Origin: an uncultured Bacilli bacterium
Lineage (GTDB): Bacteria > Bacillota_I > Bacilli_A > RF39 > UBA660
Assembly (NCBI GenBank): GCA_944333305.1
Contig: CALVKV010000036.1
Location: forward strand, 1 to 12,037
DNA length: 12,037 nt
Reading direction: 5' to 3'
A program made the position numbers and the translations under genes. Shown piece after piece: positions 6,040 to 12,037 of this stretch (its first letter is position 1; every line of letters starts with the position of its first letter). The notes below the pieces were generated by a model. It made no database searches. It saw only the letters and a list, made by a program, of their open reading frames with translations, and had not been told where the DNA came from.

Positions 6040-6460
6040 CCTTCAATTCCATCATTGTACTAGTTATTTCTTCTTCTATCTCTACTAAAGCACTTTTACT
6101 AATATTAGATAAAATAACAAGTTCTCTAACTGTATCTATTATAATCTTTCCCCAAATAATACCACTTCTTACCTTTAAATCATTAAACAAATCTGGAGTA
6201 ATACTATCAAAGAAATAACCAATAACAACTCTATCTCTTGCTATTACCAATCTTTTATTAGTAACCGCAACTATACCAGTTCCTAGAATATCAAATGAAC
6301 TCTTATTTTTTTGAGCATAAAAAGCATATTTAATAACTTCATCATCATGTAAATGTTCAAGTAATACTCTGGAATTTTTCTTAAGTCTCCATCCTATCGT
6401 TAATGGATATTTACTTCTAAAACTAGAAAGCTGACCCTCTAATATTTCTTTATTATTCAT
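6029..6460 (-). CDS. Small PH-domain-like protein (bacterial PH / YokE-like)
   Basis: A 143-residue soluble protein with no signal or membrane segment. Residues about 35-125 fit the pattern of bacterial PH-like domains: DDEVIKYAFYAQKN, then GIVAVTNKRLVIARD, where the T-N-K-R-L turn is the family hallmark, then a run of beta strands (KIIIDTVRELVIL) and a closing helix (SALVEIEEEITSTMMEL). In related proteins this fold often governs self-assembly or membrane association; nothing here shows a catalytic site. It follows the thioredoxin-like gene by ten bases, with an AGGTGA site (6464-6469) in the gap, so the two are co-transcribed. The family call is moderate and the function unknown. Confidence 0.75.
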   Translation of the reverse strand: MNNKEILEGQLSSFRSKYPLTIGWRLKKNSRVLLEHLHDDEVIKYAFYAQKNKSSFDILGTGIVAVTNKRLVIARDRVVIGYFFDSITPDLFNDLKVRSGIIWGKIIIDTVRELVILSNISKSALVEIEEEITSTMMELKDEK

Positions 6461-6470
6461 ACTTCACCTA

Positions 6471-7022
6471 TTATTCAATAAAACCATTATCTCTAAAGAA
6501 ATTAACTGTTGTATCTTTTGTAGAAAGTCCTTCTTGAATATCAACTATCTCATCATTTTGAACTACTAATAAAAGTGGTGTACCATAACCTTCACTAAAG
6601 TAATCATCAGATTCAATTAATTTAGCTTGACCATCATCATCTAATTCATCAGTATTTAAATAATTAATTTCAACACCATACTCATAAACTATATTTCTAA
6701 CAATAGGTTCCATCTCTTGACAATAATGACAAGTAGGTCTAGCTATATAAATGATAGAAGCATCACTACCTTCTTTAAGATCTAAATACTCATCAATATC
6801 AATATCATTTAATTCACCTTGTTCATCTTCAGGAATATCACTAGTAGAAGAACTATCTGAAGAATCATTAGAACTATTGTTAGTAGAACTTGTAGTTGTA
6901 CTACTACCTCCATTATCACATTCTTGTAATTCTGATGTAAAGTAACTTGCACCAAATACTATAATTAAAATTAAAACCACTATAGTAGCACTTTTTAATT
7001 TTTCAACATTTTCTTTTTTCAT
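6471..7022 (-). CDS. Membrane-anchored thioredoxin-like protein
   Basis: A 183-residue protein. Residues about 11-29 form a membrane helix after a basic N-terminus (MKKENVEKLK), so the rest should lie outside the cell membrane. Residues about 38-75 are a Ser/Thr/Asn/Asp-rich linker. The thioredoxin fold starts near 88 (ASIIYIARPTCHYCQEMEPI), with redox pair CxxC = Cys98-His-Tyr-Cys101 and the cis-proline loop GTPLLLV (Pro149). The CHYC centre and the sequence around it resemble the PedC-like / bacteriocin-accessory thioredoxin group more than ordinary thioredoxin. The single Cys35 just outside the membrane is not in a convincing lipobox. It is first in an operon with the PH-like gene. A strong AGGAGGG site (7029-7035) fixes the start. 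A role in extracytoplasmic thiol-disulfide exchange is likely; the substrate is unknown. Confidence 0.85.
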   Translation of the reverse strand: MKKENVEKLKSATIVVLILIIVFGASYFTSELQECDNGGSSTTTSSTNNSSNDSSDSSSTSDIPEDEQGELNDIDIDEYLDLKEGSDASIIYIARPTCHYCQEMEPIVRNIVYEYGVEINYLNTDELDDDGQAKLIESDDYFSEGYGTPLLLVVQNDEIVDIQEGLSTKDTTVNFFRDNGFIE

Positions 7023-7042
7023 AAAATTCCCTCCTGCACCTT

Positions 7043-7051
7043 ATTATATCA
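7043..7051 (-). promoter_or_regulatory. Extended -10 promoter of the thioredoxin/PH operon
   Basis: Read leftward, TGATATAAT gives a perfect TATAAT (7043-7048) preceded by the TG of an extended -10. No convincing -35 lies at 16-18 bases, as expected for extended -10 promoters. The upstream DNA is A/T tracts. The rest of the 7023-7130 gap shows no clear promoter for the rightward operon. Confidence 0.6.
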
Positions 7052-7130
7052 CAAAAAAAAAGAAATTTATAAAAAAATTAAATATAAAAAGATTTTATTT
7101 CATAAAGTATAAAGAAAGGTATGATAAATT

Positions 7131-8036
7131 ATGAAAATAGGGCTACCTAAAGCATTACTATATCATTATTATAGTCATCTTTGGAAAGCATTTTTTGATG
7201 AATTAAAAGTAAACTATATTGAAAGTAATGATACAACAATAAAAACTCTAATCCTAGGTAAAGAAAAAAGTATAGATGAATCATGTCTTGCTTTAAAAAT
7301 ATATCTAGGCCATATTGCAGAATTAAAAGACAAATGTGATTGTATTTTAGTACCAAGAATCTATTCTTTAGTAAAAACAGAACAAGTTTGTACTAATTTT
7401 AACTGTCTATATGACCTTGTAAGAAATACTTTCCCTGACATAAAGATTCTAAATTATAATATTGACCTTAAGCATCATCAAAGTGAAAAAAATGCTTTCT
7501 TAAAGATAGGAAAAGAATTAGGATTTAGTATCATAGAATCAGCTTCTGCTTATAGCAAAGCGAAAAAAATAGAAAATAATTATTATAAGAATGAAGAAAA
7601 GAAAGCTAAAGAAGCTTTAAAAAGTAATAAAACAAAAATACTTTTATTAGGACATCCATATATCTTAAAAGATAATCTTATTGGAAAAAATATCATAAAT
7701 TATCTTGAAAAAAATAATATCTCTTTAATTTATAGTTACCAAATGCCAAAAGACTTAATAGAATTTAATTGCAACAAAATATCACAAAAAATTCATTTTA
7801 CTATGAACAAAAAAGAAATAGCAGCATTTAATTATTTTAAAGACAAAGTAGATGGCACTATTATTTTAACTGCATTTCCATGCGGACCAGACTCTCTTGC
7901 TAATGAAATGATTATAAGGAAAAAGAAACAAAATCCCATTCTTTTATTAACTTTTGAAGATTTAACCAATAATACCGCTGTTATAACAAGACTAGAAAGT
8001 TTCTTAGATATGTTAAAAGGAGGAATCCACTTATGA
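7131..8036 (+). CDS. HgdB/DUF2229-type Fe-S protein, first paralog (acyl-CoA dehydratase activase-related)
   Basis: A 301-residue cytoplasmic protein of the 2-hydroxyacyl-CoA dehydratase / DUF2229 superfamily. MKIGLPKALLYHYYSHLW matches the family start. Conserved-type cysteines are Cys52 (DESCLALKIYLGHI), Cys87 and Cys92 (CTNFNC) and Cys251 (TAFPCGPDSL), which could hold a [4Fe-4S] or double-cubane cluster. The C-terminal PILLLTFEDLTNNTAVITRLESFLDML aligns with the end of the next gene's product, so the two are paralogs. In many clostridia these units belong to one very large protein with the activase; here they are separate. The start is preceded by AAAGG about 11 bases away, a rather long gap. 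The end overlaps the next gene by four bases (ATGA). The substrate is unknown: possibilities include an acyl-CoA dehydration or a DCCP-like reduction of a small molecule. Confidence 0.85.
   Translation: MKIGLPKALLYHYYSHLWKAFFDELKVNYIESNDTTIKTLILGKEKSIDESCLALKIYLGHIAELKDKCDCILVPRIYSLVKTEQVCTNFNCLYDLVRNTFPDIKILNYNIDLKHHQSEKNAFLKIGKELGFSIIESASAYSKAKKIENNYYKNEEKKAKEALKSNKTKILLLGHPYILKDNLIGKNIINYLEKNNISLIYSYQMPKDLIEFNCNKISQKIHFTMNKKEIAAFNYFKDKVDGTIILTAFPCGPDSLANEMIIRKKKQNPILLLTFEDLTNNTAVITRLESFLDMLKGGIHL
8017..8036 (+). promoter_or_regulatory. Strong ribosome site with ATGA stop-start overlap
   Basis: AAGGAGG (8017-8023) sits nine bases before ATG 8033. The ATG shares bases with the TGA stop of the preceding gene, so the two paralogs should be made in equal amounts by coupled translation, as expected for a heterodimer. 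Confidence 0.75.
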
Positions 8037-9121
8037 GGCAATTAGTAGCATTTCCAAGGATGGGTAATTACTTTAATCCTTTAAGAAAATTAGTTACTAA
8101 CACTACTCATCTAAAAGTAATAGAAATGCCTAAAATAACCAAAGAAACAATTTCTCTTGGCAGTAAAAATTCCCCTGATACAGTTTGTGTTCCTTTTAAA
8201 TACAATTTAGGTAATTTTATAGAAGCTTTAGATAAAGGAGCAACTGTATTATTTCAAGCTGGTGGTGGGTGTAGATATAGGTATTATGCTGAAGTCCAAG
8301 AAACTATTCTTAAAGATTTAGGATATAACTTTACGATGTATCAAATAATGGAAAAAGATCATGTAAGGTTCGGCGAACTTTACAATACTATGCTAAAACT
8401 AAATCCCTATCTTACAAGAAGAAAATTAATAAAAGAAATATTTAGTACTATTCTTTATATTTATTATCTAGATAAAATAGATATTTTTATTAGAAAAAGA
8501 GTTGGCTTTGAAAAAGAAAAAAATAGTTTTAAAAAAATAAAAAATGAATTTATAAAAAAAGCAGATAAAGAAAATAGTATTATTAAATTAACAAAATTAT
8601 ATTATAAAACTAAAAGAAAATTAAAAAAGGTAGAAATTGACAAACCTAAAAACTGTTTAAAAGTAGGTATTATTGGAGAGTTATATACATCTATGGAACC
8701 ATTCTCTAATTATGAACTTGAAAAACTACTAGCAAGTTTTAATATTGAAATAAAAAGATTTACTAATTTAAGTTATTTATTATGGCAAAAAAAGTTAATG
8801 GAGTGGTTCATGAAGTTAAAAATTAAGAAGTATTGCAAATATACATTAGGAGCAGATGGGCTTGATAACGTATATAGAGTATATTGGTTAAATAAGCATA
8901 AATATGATGGCATTATTCATATAAAACCTACAGGTTGTACTCCTGAAATAGGCGCTATGCCTATAATAATGAATATTGCTAAAGACAATCAAATGCCAAT
9001 TATTTTTTTATCTTTTGATGAACAAACTGGAGTTGAAGGATTAAATACAAGAATTGAAGCCTTTTATGATTTATTAAAGCTTAAGAAGGAGGAAGAAAAT
9101 GGAAGCGACTCTAGGAATTGA
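8033..9121 (+). CDS. HgdB/DUF2229-type Fe-S protein, second paralog
   Basis: A 362-residue cytoplasmic partner of the preceding gene. Cys52 (SPDTVCVPFKYNLGNFIEAL) sits at the same position as Cys52 of the first paralog. Cys80 (FQAGGGCRYRYYAEVQE) and Cys302 (KPTGCTPEIGAMPI) complete a three-cysteine set like the cluster ligands of HgdB-family subunits. The GGGCR-Y-Y segment resembles the CGPCR-GYY motif of activase-related large proteins. Residues about 150-205 are a Lys-rich, probably helical insertion. The end, PIIFLSFDEQTGVEGLNTRIEAF, is the standard family C-terminus. It overlaps the upstream gene by 4 bases and the activase gene by 23. Likely electron acceptor from the activase; the substrate is unknown, and annotation as a 2-hydroxyacyl-CoA dehydratase subunit would go further than the sequence allows. 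Confidence 0.85.
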   Translation: MRQLVAFPRMGNYFNPLRKLVTNTTHLKVIEMPKITKETISLGSKNSPDTVCVPFKYNLGNFIEALDKGATVLFQAGGGCRYRYYAEVQETILKDLGYNFTMYQIMEKDHVRFGELYNTMLKLNPYLTRRKLIKEIFSTILYIYYLDKIDIFIRKRVGFEKEKNSFKKIKNEFIKKADKENSIIKLTKLYYKTKRKLKKVEIDKPKNCLKVGIIGELYTSMEPFSNYELEKLLASFNIEIKRFTNLSYLLWQKKLMEWFMKLKIKKYCKYTLGADGLDNVYRVYWLNKHKYDGIIHIKPTGCTPEIGAMPIIMNIAKDNQMPIIFLSFDEQTGVEGLNTRIEAFYDLLKLKKEEENGSDSRN

Positions 9122-10049
9122 TATAGGTTCTATTTCTACCAAAGGAGTAATACTTGATAATGATAATAATATATTAGCATCTACCTATCTATGGACTGAA
9201 GGTAATCCAATAAAAGCTGTTAAGAAAGTATTAAAGGATTTAGAGGGGCAATTACCAAAAGATGTTAAAGTTACATCAGTTGGTACTACAGGTTCTGCTA
9301 GAAAACTTATAGGTACAATGCTAGGAGCAACAAGTATAAAAAATGAAATAACTGCCCATGCCATAGGAACATTATCAAAATATCCTGATATAAGAACAAT
9401 ATTAGAAATAGGAGGACAAGATTCTAAGATAATTCTCTTAGATAATGGAATAGTTACAGACTACGCTATGAATACACTCTGTGCAGCAGGAACAGGAAGT
9501 TTTCTATCTAGCCAAGCCAAGAGATTAGGTCTTGATGTAGAAGATTTTGGTAAAATCGCTCTAACTAGTAAAAATCCTACAAATATCGCAGCAAGATGTA
9601 CAGTTTTTGCAGAATCTGATTTAGTTCACAAAATCCAAATGGGTTATAAAAGAAATGATATAATCGCAGGACTATGTTATAGTGTTGCATCTAACTACCT
9701 TAACAATGTAGGTAAAGGAAAAAAAATACAAGGGCCAATAATATTTCAAGGTGGAGTATCTAAAAATATTGGCGTAAAAAAAGCCTTTGAAGACTTATTA
9801 AAAGAGGATATTATAGTAGATGAAAATGGCCATTTAATGGGTGCTATAGGTAGTGCAATACTTGCAAGAAAAACAGGAATAAAAAAAGATTTTAACTTCA
9901 AAGTAAAAGATGCTAACTTTGAAACAACAGGTATAGAATGTAAAGGATGCCCTAATCACTGTGAAATAATAGTAGTCAAAAAAGATAATAAAATATTAGA
10001 CTACTGGGGGAATAGATGTGATAAAGGAGCCCTAAAAGTAAAAGAGTAA
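9099..10049 (+). CDS. ATP-dependent activase (BadF/BadG/HgdC family) with extra C-terminal Cys motif
   Basis: A 316-residue ATPase of the acetate kinase/Hsp70/actin fold. GIDIGSISTKG (6-16) and EIGGQDSK (103-110) are nucleotide-binding motifs, and QGGVSKNIG and HLMGAIGSA lie in the second half. Cys128 (NTLCAAGTGSF) and Cys167 (AARCTVFAESDL) are the two residues that hold the [4Fe-4S] cluster shared across the dimer. The family uses ATP to push one low-potential electron into an HgdB-type partner. Beyond the usual end (about residue 260) is a tail with CKGCPNHC (281-288) and Cys307 in GNRCDKG, a likely second metal or Fe-S site also seen in fused clostridial versions. AAGGAGG (9086-9092) sets the start inside the upstream gene, so it is the third member of a coupled operon. 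Confidence 0.94.
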   Translation: MEATLGIDIGSISTKGVILDNDNNILASTYLWTEGNPIKAVKKVLKDLEGQLPKDVKVTSVGTTGSARKLIGTMLGATSIKNEITAHAIGTLSKYPDIRTILEIGGQDSKIILLDNGIVTDYAMNTLCAAGTGSFLSSQAKRLGLDVEDFGKIALTSKNPTNIAARCTVFAESDLVHKIQMGYKRNDIIAGLCYSVASNYLNNVGKGKKIQGPIIFQGGVSKNIGVKKAFEDLLKEDIIVDENGHLMGAIGSAILARKTGIKKDFNFKVKDANFETTGIECKGCPNHCEIIVVKKDNKILDYWGNRCDKGALKVKE

Positions 10050-10052
10050 CAA

Positions 10053-10090
10053 AAAGTCGTTAATATTAGTATATCTAATATCACGACTTT
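10053..10090. terminator. Strong two-way terminator between convergent genes
   Basis: AAAGTCGT (10053-10060) pairs with ACGACTTT (10083-10090); after a small internal loop ATATTAG (10063-10069) pairs with CTAATAT (10075-10081) around a five-base loop. T-rich sequence follows on the right (TTTTATCATTT) and A-rich on the left (CAAAAA), so it can end both the activase transcript and the surface-protein transcript. Confidence 0.9.
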
Positions 10091-10110
10091 TATCATTTAA
10101 ACGATAGTAT

Positions 10111-10300
10111 CTAACTTATAACATAAGGGCTTGAAGCAGTTCCATCTCCACTAATAAATCCGTTATCAGTTGTCACATTGATAACAGGCCGAAGCTCACT
10201 TTCATTAATATTGATAGCGTTTGAGTTGACATTATCATAGCCGAGATAATCATCTACACGCCATACATAAGCACTACCACCATTGAAATCGGTCGGCGTC
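10111..10300 (-). other. Compositionally distinct 3' cassette of the surface-protein gene
   Basis: By direct count, eight CG dinucleotides fall in 10161-10299, while the other 1.5 kb of the gene has four. The codons here include CCG, ACG, ACC, CGT, CGG, CTC and GGC, which are scarce in the rest of the gene. The break falls near codon 509, at the YWTMT motif. This suggests replacement of the C-terminal segment by recombination, or an assembly join. Confidence 0.6.
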
Positions 10301-11826
10301 ATAGTCCAATAAGGTATTTCTGATTCTCCTGGATTTAAATAACTATTACCTACTACTCCAAAACTTTCTCCTGCTAATACTAACTCATCTGCTGTTATTA
10401 ACCCTGCTTTTAATCTATAACTTCCTCCATAACTCTCACTTGTTGATGGACATATTAAACTTGGTGTCACATTCTCCTGCATTTCTACTCCCATTAACTT
10501 TCCAAAAGCTGAGCCTAATCTATCAAAACTTGCAAAGACATTTCCTAGCATCGTTTCTTCTCTATAGCCACTACTGTCACTACAAAATCTTCCTCCTGTT
10601 ACTTTATTATCATATATTGTATCTCCTAGGGCATTTTCATACCACATATCTACTTCTCTTTTTATAAAACTATCTGTTTCATTTGTATCTCTGTCATAGG
10701 TATACCCTGTATATTTTGGTTCATTATATTCTAAATTATATGGTACTTGTCCTAATGCATATGAATGAGCTAAATCACTATTATCAGGTGTTGCACTTGT
10801 TCCATTATATATTAGTCTTAAACTTCCATCTCCATTTACTCTTACTATCTTCCAGTACATCTTATCTCCTGCACTCGCTAACTTAACCCTAGTACATCCT
10901 GAACTTTGACCTACTTTAGCTTCAGTACAACTTTCTAAACTTTGATAATAGCTCCTATGACTTTGATAAACATAATAATCACTCTCATATTCTCCAAATT
11001 GAACATTATTATTATCTACATTTCCTCTATAATAATAACTTGTTCCATCTTCATCTTCCATGCTGTATAGTCCTGCAGTCTTTTGACTTTCATCAGTACT
11101 ATATTCTGGTTCAATAGAACCAATTCCTGATATATACATACCATTACTTGCATAATTAAACATATTAGTCTTTTCTTCTTGTAGTTCATTATCTTCAAGT
11201 ATTTCCCTAGTTGTCTCAGGTACATACTTATCTCCTGCTTGCCCATAGACATTTATTCTTACACTAAATGTTAATCCTCCTCCATCACCTTGTGGATTAT
11301 ATCCTTCATCAACATACATTCTTAATCTATAGTTATTACTCTCACTAGAGTTCATGCTACTTGTATATAAACTCATCTCTCCTGTTGGCCTTCCTGTATA
11401 ATCATTAGCACTACTCTCTTCATTATATGTTTCAGGTACCATTAGGGCTTCTTCACTTCCCCCATCATTTAACTTTGTTAAATAAAGTTTGATATTAGAG
11501 CCATCTATGGTCCCATCTCCTACTTCTTTAGCACTTATCTCATAGTTGATGTTTACATCACCTGTTATTTCACTTGAAACATTAAAATCAAAATATTCCC
11601 CAGGATTTAATCTTACTGTTCCAGTCTTATCTGTTGTTGGTAAGGCTCCATTTATACTTATCGTATTACTACTTTCTGTATATGTCATTGTTATTGAACC
11701 TGTTGTTATTGTATTTGCTGTATTACCAGTCTGACTAAATCTAAATGCAGCATAACTTACTCCTATTATTGATATTACCATTACTATTAACACCACTATT
11801 ATTACTATATTTTCACGCTTTTTCAT
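10111..11826 (-). CDS. Secreted surface protein with TasA/camelysin-like N-terminus
   Basis: A 571-residue extracytoplasmic protein. Residues 7-27 are a hydrophobic signal or anchor ending in VSYAA, followed by FSQTGNTANTITTGSITMTY, close to the start of SipW-processed TasA/camelysin proteins. Residues about 30-195 form a beta-rich domain, and 200-285 an acidic, Tyr/Asn-rich linker. Residues about 320-571 look like an FGE/DUF6273-like beta domain: YWKIVRVNGDGSLRLIYNG, VDMWYENAL, RFC, YWTMTPTDF and ELRPVIN, ending SGDGTASSPYVIS. Cysteines 300, 311, 415 and 459 could form two disulfides. No LPxTG or S-layer motif is seen, so attachment is by the helix or by assembly. The last about 63 codons use CpG-rich codons unlike the rest. 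AGAGGAG (11837-11843) supports the start. Ligand or function unknown. Confidence 0.85.
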   Translation of the reverse strand: MKKRENIVIIVVLIVMVISIIGVSYAAFRFSQTGNTANTITTGSITMTYTESSNTISINGALPTTDKTGTVRLNPGEYFDFNVSSEITGDVNINYEISAKEVGDGTIDGSNIKLYLTKLNDGGSEEALMVPETYNEESSANDYTGRPTGEMSLYTSSMNSSESNNYRLRMYVDEGYNPQGDGGGLTFSVRINVYGQAGDKYVPETTREILEDNELQEEKTNMFNYASNGMYISGIGSIEPEYSTDESQKTAGLYSMEDEDGTSYYYRGNVDNNNVQFGEYESDYYVYQSHRSYYQSLESCTEAKVGQSSGCTRVKLASAGDKMYWKIVRVNGDGSLRLIYNGTSATPDNSDLAHSYALGQVPYNLEYNEPKYTGYTYDRDTNETDSFIKREVDMWYENALGDTIYDNKVTGGRFCSDSSGYREETMLGNVFASFDRLGSAFGKLMGVEMQENVTPSLICPSTSESYGGSYRLKAGLITADELVLAGESFGVVGNSYLNPGESEIPYWTMTPTDFNGGSAYVWRVDDYLGYDNVNSNAININESELRPVINVTTDNGFISGDGTASSPYVIS

Positions 11827-11890
11827 TATTTCTCAACTCCTCTTATTTTTAATAGTCTTTCCCAAATTATTATCTTTCATACTATATTAA

Positions 11891-11919
11891 ATATTAACAC
11901 ATAAAGTCCTCTGTATCAA
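11891..11919 (-). promoter_or_regulatory. Promoter of the surface-protein gene
   Basis: Leftward -35 TTGATA (11914-11919) and -10 TAATAT (11891-11896) with a 17-base spacer; a TG one base before the -10 adds an extended -10 element. The leader would be about 58 bases and shows no obvious riboswitch. Confidence 0.6.
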
Positions 11920-11972
11920 TTATTTTGACATTATAAAAGAATAGAATAATCTCTTACTCTAGGTTGTATTAT

Positions 11973-12015
11973 AAATAGTGTTGGTGAGGAAAATCACTAC
12001 CACTATTTTATTTAA
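11973..12015. terminator. Terminator-like hairpin at the right end
   Basis: AAATAGTG (11973-11980) pairs with CACTATTT (12001-12008); inside, GTGA (11984-11987) pairs with TCAC (11994-11997), with a T-A and a G-U pair between, around a GGAAAA loop. TTTATTT follows on the right. No rightward gene ends here, so it most likely closes a leftward transcript from outside the window or a small untranslated RNA. Apart from this and the promoter above, 11827-12037 holds nothing else I can support. Confidence 0.6.
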
Positions 12016-12037
12016 CAAAAAAGACATGTAATCTGAT

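Noticed and set aside
6850..6900. Repeat-like low-complexity stretch in the thioredoxin-like gene as a possible phase-variable repeat
   Set aside because: It is a mixed Ser/Thr/Asn/Asp linker without a uniform repeat unit or long homopolymer, so slipped-strand variation is not supported.
7108..7113. TATAAA as the -10 of the rightward activase operon
   Set aside because: Transcription would then start at or after the ribosome site, and no -35 is recognisable; the true promoter was not found.
11016..11252. Leftward 78-residue frame inside the surface-protein gene
   Set aside because: Another frame of the same strand within a well-supported long gene; no family features and no ribosome site.
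1..12037. CRISPR arrays, insertion sequences, tRNA or rRNA genes
   Set aside because: No regularly spaced repeats, transposase motifs, terminal inverted repeats or cloverleaf sequences were seen on either strand.

Overview
The window is AT-rich, densely packed DNA read with the standard code (TGA is used as a stop). Shine-Dalgarno sites are strong, genes often overlap by a few bases, and the enzymes are oxygen-sensitive iron-sulfur types: an [FeFe]-hydrogenase and an HgdC-type activase. Together with the TasA-like surface protein, this points to a strictly anaerobic Bacillota, probably a gut-associated Clostridia or Bacilli/Erysipelotrichia lineage. The sequence alone does not settle the species.

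Layout. (1) 1-1407, leftward: an NADPH-type aldo/keto reductase followed 14 bases later by a membrane-anchored flavodoxin that runs off the left edge. (2) 1408-1518: a compact divergent control region with one MerR-type dyad between two promoters. (3) 1519-2283, rightward: a small three-helix membrane protein and a MerR/AdhR-like regulator, ending in a two-way terminator inside the regulator's last codons. (4) 2280-5355, leftward: a redox operon of an FMN-reductase-like flavoprotein, an [FeFe]-hydrogenase and a GltD/NfnB-like FAD/NAD(P)H oxidoreductase. Its promoter again has the 19-base spacer typical of MerR activation. (5) 5453-7022, leftward: a YgjV-family membrane protein, then (upstream) a small PH-domain-like protein and a membrane-anchored thioredoxin-like protein. 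(6) 7131-10049, rightward: a three-gene, translationally coupled set of two paralogous HgdB/DUF2229-type proteins and a BadF/HgdC-type ATP-dependent activase with an extra C-terminal four-cysteine motif. It ends in a strong two-way terminator. (7) 10111-11826, leftward: a 571-residue secreted or anchored surface protein with a TasA/camelysin-like N-terminus. (8) 11827-12037: its promoter and a terminator-like hairpin.

How the parts may work together. Regions 1-4 look like one redox or electrophile-stress neighbourhood. A MerR regulator would switch on an aldo/keto reductase and flavodoxin operon, and perhaps also the hydrogenase operon, which could exchange electrons between H2 and NAD(P)H. 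Region 6 is a separate low-potential electron system in which ATP hydrolysis by the activase would drive electrons into a predicted iron-sulfur heterodimer of unknown substrate. The strongest new leads are the shared MerR-type promoter design, the split three-gene activase system, the reduced hydrogenase/GltD module, and a sharp CpG and codon-use break near the 3' end of the surface-protein gene that suggests a swapped C-terminal cassette. The longest gene-free stretch is about 210 bases, at the right end.
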